Of a stretch of DNA of 64,000 nt, positions 36,423 through 47,439 are shown in pieces. The DNA is from Pyronema omphalodes (lineage: Eukaryota > Ascomycota > Pezizomycetes > Pezizales > Pyronemataceae): positions 868,001 to 932,000 of the forward strand of contig JAJJXM010000005.1 in assembly GCA_024516155.1 (NCBI GenBank), in the 5' to 3' direction. The notes under the pieces were generated by a model that worked only from the letters and a program-made list of their open reading frames with translations, searched no databases and was not told where the DNA came from. Positions within the stretch are counted from its first letter, which is position 1. Each line of letters starts with the position of its first letter. Made by a program: the position numbers and the translations under genes.

Positions 36423-37960
36423 GTGTGCTTTTGGAAAGATGGGTCTCAAATTCCTGATCGCCAAACTGAAGCAGCAGTAGTCGGCTACGTGAATGGACAG
36501 CACGATGCCGAACAATTTCATCTCAGCAGGAACAAAGAAATATCCGATATCTATGGAGAGTTGTATGTAACACATAGAGCTATTCGTAAATAGAGATGCA
36601 CACGAGACGAGCGGCTCGAGACGAGAGTTCGAGCTTTAGTCTCGAGACCGACGAGACTAGATTTTCACGAGACGAGACGTCTCGGGACTTTTTTCCCAGA
36701 AGCTCGAGATAAGCTCGATATTTTTCGAGACTTAGGAAATACATGTAAAAACTCGGGAAAAATTACAAAAAAAATGAAAAATATACATAATTCATGGAGT
36801 TTCAGATAGCATCAGAAGCCATACTGCGAGCTAGCAGGCCGAGTGCTATGGTTTTTCTAATGTGAAAATTCTTATCCTAAAGAATGGGAATCGCTTACTA
36901 GGCAAAACTACAACCGCAGTACTCCTCATCAAAAGTTGGAATGGACTCCCGGAGGTTTAGGATTGGGAAATGGAAGAGCATAAAGAACATGAAAATCCAG
37001 AAAGGCAATACTCGGAGGAATTGTGATTTGTTTTGTACTCATTTTATTTCCTGAGTTGCCTATTTTGATGACTAGGAAATAGGGGATGTCGAAGAGGAAG
37101 GGAATTGGAAAATGCAATATTCGGAGGAATTGTAGTTTCCTTTTTGAGTTCTTCTATTTGTTCTTTTGAATTTTTCCTGTTTTTTATTTTTTATTTTTTT
37201 TGTTTGGCAAAAAGTCTCGAGCGTCTCGCCGAGACTTACGAGACGTCCCGAGGCTTACGAGACCAAGCTCGGTCTCGTCTCGTCTCGTCTCGTCTCGTCT
37301 CGTGTGCATCCCTATTCGTAAAACCTACCGTCTTCAGAAAAAGGGACAAGCTTTTCTTTTTTTTTTTGAAGTTACGGTTTTTCTGATGCTCAAGCTGCAC
37401 TGTGCCGTTTTCAAAATGAGGATGAAGGGCCTAGCCAAATATATACGATTTGGTTATAGAACTAAGAACACGGATTTGCAACTCCTTCACCGTGGAGTGG
37501 GCATTGAAGACTGCTGAAGCCCAAGCCATAGTAGAATTGCTGGAAACCCGGCTGCGGATGCTGTGACAAAAATACCAGCTTTACACCAATGTGAAGATAC
37601 ATATAAATGTCCCATTAAACAAATCCCAGCCGGTCAAGTGGGCATCTTTAGCTCACATCAACATCCTCGCTACTGAAACCCCAGTTAAGAAAGACGACGG
37701 AATAGATTTAAATCAAATTAGAAAAATGCAAGTCACGCTGGCCGACGAAATCCTCGGGAATATGGAATGCCCTGCAGAATATTCCGAAGAAGAAGGCTTT
37801 GGTTTTTCTCCAGCCGGCATCAGATCATACCTCTATGGGTACAGATCTTGTGAGGATTAAGGAGAAAGAGTCGGGCACTTACTGGTTTTGCAACTTTGGA
37901 AAGAAACAAGCTCGTGGGCGCCTGTTTGCGGCATGTCAGCGTTCCAGAGGAGGCTAATAG
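36423..37960 (+). mobile_element. Tad-like LINE relic: RNase H and C-terminal Cys-rich tail, interrupted
   Basis: A dead non-LTR retrotransposon 3' part. In order: an RNase H start (FWKDGSQIPDRQTEAAVVGY..., matching the TDGS motif), GELYVTHRAIRK (the Glu motif, usually AELYAI.RAL), the hAT insertion, GFSDAQAALCRFQNEDEG (the SDAQAAL motif with Asp) from 37382, GNPAADAVTK (the last Asp motif, usually GNELAD.AAK) near 37545, SLAHINILATETPVK near 37650, and ESGTYWFCNFGKKQARGRLF at 37868 onward. The last resembles the CWWC...H...C knuckle that ends Tad-clade elements, with Cys to Tyr and His to Arg losses. Several frameshifts and stops lie between motifs. The upstream ORF is not seen. Family assigned from remembered motif patterns, not from a search. 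Confidence 0.75.
36591..37314. mobile_element. Non-autonomous hAT-type element (724 bp) with 8-bp target duplication
   Basis: The left end TAGAGATGCACACGAGACGA and the reverse complement of the right end TAGGGATGCACACGAGACGA differ at one base. Exact 8-bp duplications TTCGTAAA flank it at 36583-36590 and 37315-37322, the size expected for hAT elements. Both subterminal regions are packed with CGAGAC/GTCTCG repeats, typical transposase-binding arrays. The interior has no transposase frame and includes an imperfect internal duplication (a GGAGGAATTGT block near 37015 and again near 37125). Removing the element and one TTCGTAAA restores the host LINE frame across the junction (RAIRK into TYRLQKK), which confirms the boundaries. 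Confidence 0.9.
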
Positions 37961-39166
37961 TTAATTCTAGGGCAAAACGCAGTAGCAAGGAAACGAGGAT
38001 GAATATAGTGTCGTTTAATGTCATAACTAGAGATTGACGAGTGATGTACTAGGGTTTCTGGGACAGACAGACGTGGGAGGGCGGTTCGAGTAGGATACTC
38101 CATTCATCAAACTTTGCCAAGCGGGAAGGATAAACATATGAGGGTTATTCAAAGATTTGCTTTCAGTCTCGGTGAAATTACTATGCTGTCAGTTCCACTT
38201 GATTTGAGTACGCTATATAGCTCCTCATAAGCTTTGAGACTATGTAGGCAACCACGACCGCGGTAGTATTGCACAAACGTCGAAACTATGGTGTTTTTAT
38301 TACACGTAGGCTCTGCCCTAGTAAAATCGCTGTAGCCACAAGTCGGTATCTCGCTCTATAATACCGTAGGTGTTGTGTTGTAGTTTTTGAAGTTTTAGCT
38401 GCTATATGACCTGACAAAGAATCGCGGACGGAAATCGCTTGCCAAATTTGCTGATTCCCTTCTGTACTTTCCCGCCGTTCCAAACGCTTGATTGGCTATA
38501 TTGAATGGTGACTAATTGTCACGGCACGAGAATTCGGAAACGTACATCGGATCAGTGCGCATTTCCTCATTCCAGGAGTAAATCTATGTACGAGGCGCTT
38601 ATGGTTAATTTAAAGGTCTCTGAATAGTGCGTTATGTCAGATATTGAAATGTTGAATAATGTGTTCCCGTTTGGTGGCTCCATTCTTGACAGTTGTTCAT
38701 ATGAATATACTTGGAGGTATAGAAATATCGAACTTTATGTTTGATATTATTAGCTAACGGTGGGTAGCACGTACTGAGAACCTGATTGGTTGCTGTGGAG
38801 TTGATACTCCATTAGGAGATTGCGGATTTTGCAAATGCACCATAGTCATGTGAAATTTTGGGGCTTTGAAGAACTCTAATGAAAAGAAGCGCGGAATATG
38901 TACGCTGTGATACTTAAATTTTCTTGGATGTACTGTAGTATTGTTGGAGGATTAGGGATGTTTGTATGGCACCACATCGCGTTGGCGTTTATTTGAACTG
39001 TCAATTGACGTAACGCGGATTTTATGTAATGACGCGGCTAAGAAATTGTCGCTGGTCGCGTCGCACAAAAAGTGGCGCTAAGGAACTACACTTCGCTCAT
39101 CGTGAATCTACGCCAGAACTTTAGACATCCATCTCCAAGGACACAGCACACGGCACGACAGAACAA
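37961..39166. other. Intergenic, 5' flank of DIS3
   Basis: No gene seen. The right part is the promoter and 5' leader region of DIS3. I do not see a strong TATA box. Confidence 0.5.
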
Positions 39167-42100
39167 ATGACGAGTCTCAAGCGCTCACTGGCCGATTCTA
39201 AGTCCGACTCCGGATTCGCTTCCAAGGTTTTCCTGCGATCAACCAAGGGAAAATGCGTGAAGGTCGTTCGAGAGTTGTACCTTCGCGAGGACATTCCATG
39301 CTCCTCACACCTCTGCATACCGTGTACGGCGACTGCGCCGGCCGGTGCCGACGGTAAAGGCATGTTCAATCGTACTCTATTGCTCGGTGGGGTATGCTAA
39401 CATTGTGATTTTTTTCCTCGTAGTCAGACCATTCGTCCTCTCCGCCACCCCCGCTGGAACCGCTGCCTACAAGAACGGACATTACCTCATTCCTGATACC
39501 AACATCTTCCTTTACTGTATGGACGTGATTGAGCACAAATCTGCATTCTACGACGTCGTCGTTTTACAAACCGTTTTGGAGGAGCTCCGGAACCGCTCTC
39601 TACCCCTCTACAATCGTCTTCGCGGTCTTACCAGCTCGGAGGATAAGCGATTCTATGTTTTCCACAACGAGTTCCGGAAGGAAACTTATATTACAAGATT
39701 GCCAGGGGAGACTATCAACGACAGAAATGACCGTGCGGTGCGGAAGGCTTGCGCATGGTACAAGAGCCATCTTGAAGAGGCGGTGGCGGGTTCGAAAACT
39801 CGGGTTCCAGAGATTGTCATGTTGAGTGACGACAAGGACAACTTGGCAAAAGCCAGAGCCGAGGGAATTGCATGCTGCAACAGTTAGTGCATCTTGTTTA
39901 TTGTATGAGGATTTCGTTAATATTTGCTGCAGTTAAGGAGTATGTTAAGGGATTGGAGAATGCGGATGAGCTACTCGACATGATCAGTGCTGCTATCGAG
40001 AACCAAGAGGCTAAGGCCGCTGGTAGTGGTGAAATGCTGTACCCCGAGGTTTGTATTCATCGGTAAACTTGGAAGTGTCGGTGCTAACAAGACCGTGTAG
40101 TACTACTCTATGTCGAAGATGAACACTGGTGTAAAGGCTGGCACAATGCACCAGGGTATTTTCAACGTTAGCACCTACAACTTCTTGGAGGGATCCATCA
40201 GCGTACCATCATTCAACCGACCTCTCATTATCCTTGGACGTGAGAACATCAACCGCGCTGTTACCGGAGATTTGGTCGTTGTTGAGCTTCTTCCCAAGGA
40301 CCAGTGGAAGCAGCCGTCATCTAAGATTGTCGAGGAGGAATCACTCACTAAGAATGACAATCCTGAGACTGATCAGCCAGAGCAGATTGAGACCGAGCAG
40401 GAGCGCAAGGCATTAGTCGATGAAGCAAAGAAACATCAGGGTAGCAATGCGGAAGGAAAGCCCCAACCAACGGCGAAGGTCGTAGGTATTATCAAGCGTA
40501 ACTGGAGATACTACGTCGGTCATGTCGATCCCTCTTCGGTCTCCAAGTCCAAGTCCAGGGGACAACAGACCGTTTTCCTTCTTCCTATGGACAAGCGTAT
40601 CCCAAAGATCCGTATCCGCACACGACAGGCCTCCGAGATTATGGGCAAGAGAATTGTGGTGGCAATTGACTCTTGGGACAGAACATCGCGATATCCCGTT
40701 GGGCACTTCGTTCGGTCTCTTGGAGAGCTTGAGACCAAAGAAGCGGAGACGGAAGCGTTGTTACTTGAATATGATGTTCAATACCGTCCCTTCCCCAAGG
40801 CGGTCTTGGACTGTTTGCCCAGCGAGGGCCACGATTGGAAGGTACCCGAAAAGAGCGACCCTAGATGGAAGGGCAGAGTCGACTACCGAGACAAACTTAT
40901 CTGCAGTATCGATCCCCCTGGATGTCAGGATATTGACGATGCTCTTCATGCCTCCCCTCTCCCCAACGGAAACTATGAAGTCGGAGTCCACATTGCCGAT
41001 GTCACCCACTTTGTCAAGCCCGACACTCCCATGGACGACGAAGCCGCCTCTCGTGGAACAACCGTCTACCTCGTCGACAAGCGTATCGACATGTTACCCA
41101 TGCTTCTCGGAACCGATCTTTGCTCTCTCAAGCCTTATGTCGAGCGTTTCGCCTTTTCAACTGTTTGGGAGATCACCCCCGATGCCGATATTGTTTCTGT
41201 TAAATTCTCTAAATCTGCCATCGCATCTCGTGAGGCCTTCTCTTACGAGCAAGCCCAGATCCGCATCGACGATGCCAATGCCCAGGACGACCTCACCAAG
41301 GGTATGCGTACCTTGTTGATGCTTTCTAAGAAGCTCAAACAAAAGCGTATGGATGCTGGAGCTTTAAACCTCGCCTCTCCCGAGGTCCGCATTGAAGCCG
41401 AATCAGAGACTTCAGACCCCATCGACGTTAAAACTAAGCAAATGCTCGAGACCAACTCTTTGGTTGAGGAATTTATGTTACTCGCCAACATTTCCGTCGC
41501 CGGCAAGATCTACGAAGCGTTCCCTCAAACTGCTATGTTGCGTCGTCACGGTGCACCTCCTGCTACTAACTTCGAGGAGCTCCAGAAACAGTTGAAGATT
41601 AGGAAGGGACTTTCTTTGAGAGTCGACTCTTCTAAGGCTCTTGCCGACTCCCTAGATGAGTGTGTTGACGCTAAGGACCCCTTCTTCAACACGCTTGTTC
41701 GTATACTCGCTACTAGATGCATGTTATCTGCGGAGTACTTTTGTTCAGGAACTCAGGCATACCCCGAGTTCCGTCATTATGGATTGGCGTCCGAGATTTA
41801 CACTCATTTCACCTCACCTATCCGTCGTTATGCGGATGTGGTGGCTCATAGACAGCTCGCGGCTGCTATCGAATATGAACAGCTTCACCCCAGCTTGCAT
41901 TCTAAGGGCAAGTTGGAGGCGGTTTGCAAGAACATTAACGTTAGACATAGAAACGCACAGTTTGCTGGAAGAGCAAGTGTGGAGTACTATGTTGGACAAG
42001 CCCTTAAGGGTCGCCTTGCCCAAGAGGATGGATTTGTCATGAAGATCTTTAGCAATGGTTTCGTGGTTTTCGTTCCTAGGTTCGGTATCGAGGGTGTTAT

Positions 42101-42299
42101 TAAGGTTAAGGAATTGAGTGAGGTGGGATCTGCTCATGAACCTAAGACAGAGTTCGATGATGAGAAATATACCCTTAAGGTTGATACTGGAAAGAGAGAG
42201 GTATTGTTGGAATTGTTTGAGAAGATCAGAGTAGAGGTTACGGATTCTAAGGACGAGGCTACTGGAAAGAGGAAGATTAACATGAAGTTGTTGATGTAA
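39167..42299 (+). CDS. DIS3: Exosome catalytic subunit Dis3/Rrp44 (3'-5' exoribonuclease and endonuclease)
   Basis: The nuclease subunit of the RNA exosome in nucleus and cytoplasm. Four exons, 39167-39353, 39424-39882, 39933-40048 and 40101-42299, total 987 codons (986 aa). Introns are 70, 50 and 52 bp, GT-AG; intron 1 has a TGCTAAC branch site. Residues 45, 50 and 53 are the three Cys of the CR3 motif (IPC....C..C) that anchors Dis3 to the exosome. The PIN endonuclease domain follows (IPDTNIFLY near 88, SDDKDN near 198), then cold-shock domains. The RNB exonuclease carries [13 protein letters not shown] (near 523-536) with its metal-binding Asp residues, and [19 protein letters not shown]-terminal S1 domain (near 890-970) includes [17 protein letters not shown]. 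Length matches family members. It converges with HIS3, with 163 bp between stop codons. Confidence 0.97.
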
Positions 42300-42462
42300 A
42301 TCACTACATTTTCTTCTTCAGTCTAATTTATTTTTCTTTTCCAGAATCTTTTTGACATTAGTTGGTCATGGTCGTGGGTTGGGTGATGGTATCGATTTTT
42401 AAAAGTAATGTACATAGATTGCATGCGAAAACCAAAAGTTATTTTTTATATCCTCATCCCCT

Positions 42463-43266
42463 TTACAAAACACCCTTGGTGGAAGGGACCTCATTCTTTC
42501 CAGTCCTTGTAGTGGCAGCCTTAAGGGCAATGGCCAAAGCCTTGAAAGCAGACTCCGCACGGTGGTGGTCGTTGCTTCCCTTCAAGACATCTACGTGCAT
42601 AGTGATTCCGGCGTTCTGAGCAAAGGACTCGAAAACGTGAGGGATCATCTCGCAGGAAAGCTGTCCAATCATCTCACGCTTCAATCCCAAGTCGATGGTG
42701 GCACAGGGACGGTTGGAAAGATCAACGACGGCACGGGACAAAGCCTCATCAAGGGGAGCGTATCCGTGTCCGAAACGCTGAACTCCAACGATGGGACCGA
42801 GGGCCTCCTTGAAGGCGGATCCGAGAGCGAGGGCGCAGTCTTCGGCGGTGTGGTGGTCGTCGACTGGTAATAATCAGTAATTGACTCCAGTCTAAAACTA
42901 GTGAAACTCCATGAAGCGTGACAATGTGCGAGAATGTCGGACAAGGTTCAACAAAAGTTCGACAAAGTTTGGTAGAGGGCGATCTTGAGGTATAGAAACC
43001 CCAATGAAACCTGGAAACGTACTGTGAAGATCACCATCGCACTTCAAAGCCAATGACCAGCCAGAGTGCTTGGCAAGGGCATGAAGCATATGGTCCAAAA
43101 ATCCAATTCCAGAGTTAACATTGATGCTCTGGGTGGCAGAGACCTGAGCGGCGTGCTCAGTGTTCTTGTCGTCAAGAGACTCAAGGGAACCTCCATCGAG
43201 CGAGATCGCGATCTGGATCTTAGTCTCGTTGGTGTTACGGTTGATGGTGGCGGTACGACGGGACAT
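42463..43266 (-). CDS. HIS3: Imidazoleglycerol-phosphate dehydratase (histidine biosynthesis)
   Basis: Catalyses the sixth step of histidine synthesis, dehydrating imidazole glycerol phosphate to imidazole acetol phosphate in the cytosol. Two exons, 43266-43023 and 42863-42463, total 215 codons (214 aa), joined across a 159-bp intron (GTACGT...CCAG) that splits the Ile codon of [13 protein letters not shown]. The manganese-binding motifs are intact: [42 protein letters not shown] and [20 protein letters not shown]. Length is close to yeast His3 (220 aa). It diverges from CWC21 across a 293-bp shared promoter. One TGAGTGA at about 43386 is a one-mismatch version of the general amino-acid control site TGAGTCA, so Gcn4/CpcA control is possible but not shown. 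Confidence 0.97.
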
Positions 43267-43559
43267 TTTTGCGGTTGGCGGCGTGGGGTGGTGGGGTGGG
43301 GTGTAAAGCGAGAGTTCACAACAAGCTCAACAAAGCTTCGAGGAAGGTTTTATGTATGGTGGGGCAAGTGGCGGGGCAGGGCAGCTGAGTGACGCTACTC
43401 TAGGGTACATAGGGCCGCGCTACTCGTGCGAGTAGTTCTAAACACGTGCTATAGTCTGCATGAAGCCGGGTAAAAGAAACGCGTCGGATGGGTCGCATCC
43501 AAGCTTCTGGAATTTTGCATCGAAGCTCTCGGTAGCTTTCATACCAACACCAACTAAAT
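43267..43559. promoter_or_regulatory. Shared bidirectional promoter of HIS3 and CWC21
   Basis: 293 bp between two divergent ATGs. It contains TGAGTGA (about 43386), which resembles the CpcA/Gcn4 site, and no clear TATA box in either direction. Confidence 0.6.
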
Positions 43560-44738
43560 ATGTCGTCAAACGTCGGTCTTTCCACCCCTCGTGGTTCAGG
43601 AACCAGTGGATATGTTCAGCGCAACGCATCTTTCCTCCGCCCAAGAGATCCCATCGAACAACCGAAGGAAACGAGATATAAGCAGCGCGCGCCGGATGCT
43701 GAAATTTTGCTGCATGACAGGAAAAGAGAGGTTGAGGTGGAATGCTTGAAGTTGCAGGATAAGCTGGAGGAGGAGGAGTATGTTACCACTTTTTTGTAGC
43801 CTGTATTGGTTGTGGGGGATTGAGTAAAATCAGATGGCTGACAGCAAAACAACAGACTCGATGAAGAGGAAATCACGAAACAAGTCCAGGAGCTCCGCGA
43901 GAAGCTGTTGGCAAATCTTAATACCAATTCCCGCACCAATGTCAGAGATTTGAAGCCACATCAAGTTCACGACATCGCCGCTGCAAAGATGGGTATGCTG
44001 CCCTCATATTTTCCTTTTGAAATTCGCTCGTTCCATCCACGCCGAGCTTGGCCACAATCAGCCCCATGAATACAAAGCTAACACATCATAGTTGAATCCG
44101 AACGTCTCCGTTCCGCTCTCGGTATCTCTGCAGACTACGAAGAAGGATCACACTGGCGCCGCCAAGAAGAAGAAAAGCAACGACGAGAAGAAGCCATTGC
44201 ACGCGGGGAAGACCCTCGCCCCCAAAACCGACGACCCGGCCCACCAAGAGAAAACTGGGGTCAGGGACCTAGAAACCGGAATAACCAGGAGAGGGGAAGA
44301 CTCAGCAGAGAGGCGGGAGACAACTGGCGGGATAGAAGGGAGAGGGATAATGCTCAGCAGAGACCTAAATGGGGTGGGAGAGAGGAGAGAGGAGATAGGT
44401 GGAGGAATGAACAGAGGGGTGGGGATAGAGGTGGAGAGAGAGGTGGAGAGAGAGGCGGTGATCGGAGAAGAGACGAGTGGGATGACCGCAGACGGGATGA
44501 CAGAGGAGGTGATCGTAGAAGAGACGACAGAGACGACCGGGGGCCACGTGAAGACCGTGAGAACCGTGGTGGCAGAGAGTCCAGGGACGACCGAGATGCT
44601 CGTGACTCCCGCGATAGAACGGAGACTCGGGAACCTCGGGAACCTCGTGAGCCTCGCGAGCGTTCAAGATCTCGTAGTCGCTCAGCATCTCCTCGTCGCT
44701 CTGCCTCCCCTAGGCGATCCCCTTCTCCTTCGCAGTAA
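43560..44738 (+). CDS. CWC21: Pre-mRNA splicing factor Cwc21 (cwf21 domain, RS/RD-rich tail)
   Basis: A spliceosome component associated with the NineTeen complex and Prp8/Snu114, related to the N-terminus of human SRRM2. Three exons, 43560-43777, 43856-43992 and 44092-44738, total 334 codons (333 aa), with GT-AG introns of 78 and 99 bp; the second has a GCTAAC branch site. Residues 1-30 carry the conserved start (SSNVGLSTPRGSGTSGYVQRN). The cwf21 domain, about 55-105, reads DRKREVEVECLKLQDKLEEEE...LREKLLANLN. After DYEEGSHWRRQEEE the protein becomes Arg/Asp/Glu/Gly-rich (GGERGGERGGDRR, RDDRDD) and ends in [20 protein letters not shown]. The C-terminal exon is easily mis-translated because all frames stay open in the purine-rich DNA. 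The frame given is the one that splices in phase and ends in SPSPSQ. Confidence 0.94.
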
Positions 44739-45070
44739 AGTCGCGGTGATGGCCGGTGGGATACGGTCGGATAGTCGGCGGTGTTGAGAGATACCAGTGC
44801 ACAGTCGGTACAATATTTTTGTAGCATACCATACTTCGGCGTTTAATTGATGCTTGCCGTTACGTTAATTGGAATTAATTGTTGTGTATTATTTATCGGG
44901 GCATTGGGCGGGAGATTGTCGGTATCCGAGCGAGTGATAACGTCCCGCGCGTAAAGTTATTTCCATAGCGTGAAGCGAAGCATGACGTGACGCAAACCTG
45001 AAGTCGCACGCTACCTCCCGACCTCACCACCTGCGCCCCACTTCACCGTGAACCCACAAACACCACAACA
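44739..45070. other. Intergenic between CWC21 and the Rcf-like gene
   Basis: 332 bp. It should hold the CWC21 3' end and the promoter of the next gene. Nothing else seen. Confidence 0.5.
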
Positions 45071-45942
45071 ATGCCGAGTCCTATCCGTACTGACCGTACG
45101 TACCCCCCACAATACTCAGCTGCTATAACATTGTCACCGGTTTTCTTAAGACAGGGGAGGAGAGAGAAGAGCTTCATGCCTAACTCCGCGGAGCTATGCG
45201 GAGCGTTGAATTCTCAGAATTCTGCAACTTCAGCACTCAACATCTCGCTTCTCCGCACTCAATCCCGCTTGTCCAGACTCCCTGTGCTATTACAATAACC
45301 TCTTATCTTCTGGGACCACTATGAGCTGAATCATCGCTAACCTCACCTCCCTCTACAGCAACCCGTACAGCTGCCGCCGATGCGGCTGCCTGGGAAGCCG
45401 TTCGCGGCGCAGGAGTTGGTCTAGTGAAATGGGGAATCGTCTCAGCTATCGCGGCAGTAGGACTAAACTTCGCCTCGCCAATTTTCAGAAACTTGACTAT
45501 ACAGTTCAAGGTTTACCTTTGGATGTGTCCTTCTACGTTGGGAAGTATGATGGAGGCGGATTGGTATGTTGAAATCCTTCCTTTGTTGTTATGAAAGGGG
45601 TTATGCCCTATTGCGCTATTTTGAGCTGAGCTCGGTTGGGCTGGGCTTCTCTGGATTTGGTCTGGCATTGCCAAGTTCCATTTGTTTTGACTGTCATGGT
45701 AGTGAAGCGAACCTCGGAACTACCTGGCTGGACTTGAAAGATTGAACATCCAATATCATGGGGGTCGATTCCGGAGGTAATCGAGGCTGACAATGCACAG
45801 GAGATTAAGACGCTACGAAGCCGCCATCAGGAGAGAGTTGAAGAATGAGATGGAGTCCCACAGACAAAAGGCACTGCAAGATGAGGAGGAAGAGTTACTT
45901 AGGCTTGAAGCCAGAGCCAGGGCTGCTGGGGCTAATAGCTGA
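45071..45942 (+). CDS. Small Rcf2-N/Rcf3-like mitochondrial membrane protein
   Basis: Three exons, 45071-45095, 45359-45563 and 45801-45942, total 124 codons (123 aa). The introns are unusually long for this window (263 and 237 bp) but are GT-AG (GTACGT...TACAG with CGCTAAC branch; GTATGT...GCACAG) and in phase. The protein has a helical hairpin: segment 1 VGLVKWGIVSAIAAVGLNFA, a short turn (SPIFRNLTI), segment 2 QFKVYLWMCPSTLGSMMEAD, then a charged coiled tail (RRYEAAIRRELKNEMESHRQ...). The turn and second segment resemble the N-terminal hairpin of yeast Rcf2 and the short protein Rcf3, which associate with cytochrome c oxidase supercomplexes. That assignment is by remembered pattern only. 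The unspliced open frame at the start is not the real product. Confidence 0.65.
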
Positions 45943-47439
45943 AGCTTTTTTGAGCCAAAACAACGCAACTAGAGGGGTATAAGGAGGTGGATTATGATTA
46001 GACATTGTTGACTTGTAAGATAAGCATGAAAAACCGTTCGTTGGGTTAAAAATGTTTGCGAGAATATGCATTGATTCAACCGACTTACAAGCAAAAATTT
46101 CTGCTGCTTATATCTGCTCATTGGTAGATAACTTGATGTTTGTATGTATAGCCTTGTCCCATGGTATACCAGTGGTATGCAGAAAATGACTGTATTTACA
46201 ACAGATACAACAAACCCCTACAAAAATTCATCCCACATCCTGATTTCTTCAGCCTTGAATACTAAAGACTTCAAAGTAATGTGACCCCCCAAACTCCACT
46301 TCAAAAACTAAAGTCACAAACCATGAACCATTTCTAGTCTGTTATACTTTCAATTCCAAGTCCCTCCATTTTAGCACCAAAACCAATTGATCCGTGTATG
46401 GCAGTGGGCTAGATAACACCTTGTCAGTTTAGGTTCAAGACCTAATTTCTGGTTTTGGCGTTCTGTATCGACCTCTGGCGAATCAACATCCCTCCCCAGA
46501 ATCCCCGTTGACAATTCCTTAACGATAAGACTACTACTAATAACCCTCCCGCCATCAATACAGTGAACCCTCTCTTCACTGTATAACAATCATTTTGATC
46601 CTGGAGGGCGTAACCTCACATAGTACAGACGCTATTCTTGCATAGATCAAGGCTTGGCGCGAGTAATTACTTGCGATGCATGGCGCTCTGGGCGCAGGGG
46701 GGAGGGGGATGGTGTGGATTGTGTGTGCGCTTCTCGATCTTTACACTCGATCTTCTCGACGTCAAAAGCGCATAATTCTATCGTTCTGCCTAATATTACA
46801 CAGAAGTACACTCTACATACCCATAAATACAATCTCTCAAGTTGCGTTTATTGCATACGTTTTGCTGGCCTTGCAAGCAGCGTCCACGCAGGTTTCCATG
46901 TGATGTTCTTACAGCTTGTGTTACTTTTGGGTCCCGGTCTTGATCACTTCAAGCTTGCCAAATAGTGCTGTTAAATCACTCATAACTTCTATCGGTGCTC
47001 TTACTGTTGACGACATACATGCTTAATTGGGATGAGTATCTCGCCCTGTATATGCTGGTGTCTCCCTTTATTGTTCAGTCTCTTAGCGTCAAAAACGGTA
47101 CGTGGATATCTCCAAAGTCCACGATGATCTGGGGGATAACTAGGATTGAATAATTATACACAGAAGTGCATTACAATGCCTAGAACGTGCAAAAATAAGA
47201 ATGCATAATAGGATGGGCATGACAAAGACACAAGTTGATAATTGGCAACACAATTTGCGTTTCAAAAGTAATCATCTTCCATCATAAGAATACTGTGGTA
47301 CACTAAAGACACTCCAAATAACATGTAGAAAACCAGCAATCACCCAAGACGAGAGTAGTTTCACACCGATCAATCAAAATCTCCATAAATTCCTTCCTCA
47401 CCAGCTCAAAAATCTAGTTATCATAAGCCTGTGAAGTAT
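45943..47439. other. Intergenic; no gene seen
   Basis: A stretch of 1.5 kb with only short frames lacking domains. It separates the housekeeping block from the receptor pair. Confidence 0.5.

Noticed and set aside
40522..41319. 265-codon frame inside DIS3
   Set aside because: Out-of-frame shadow of the DIS3 exon, rich in Ser/Pro/Arg.
44354..44827. 157-codon minus-strand frame rich in Arg/Ser
   Set aside because: Antisense to the low-complexity RD/RS tail of CWC21.
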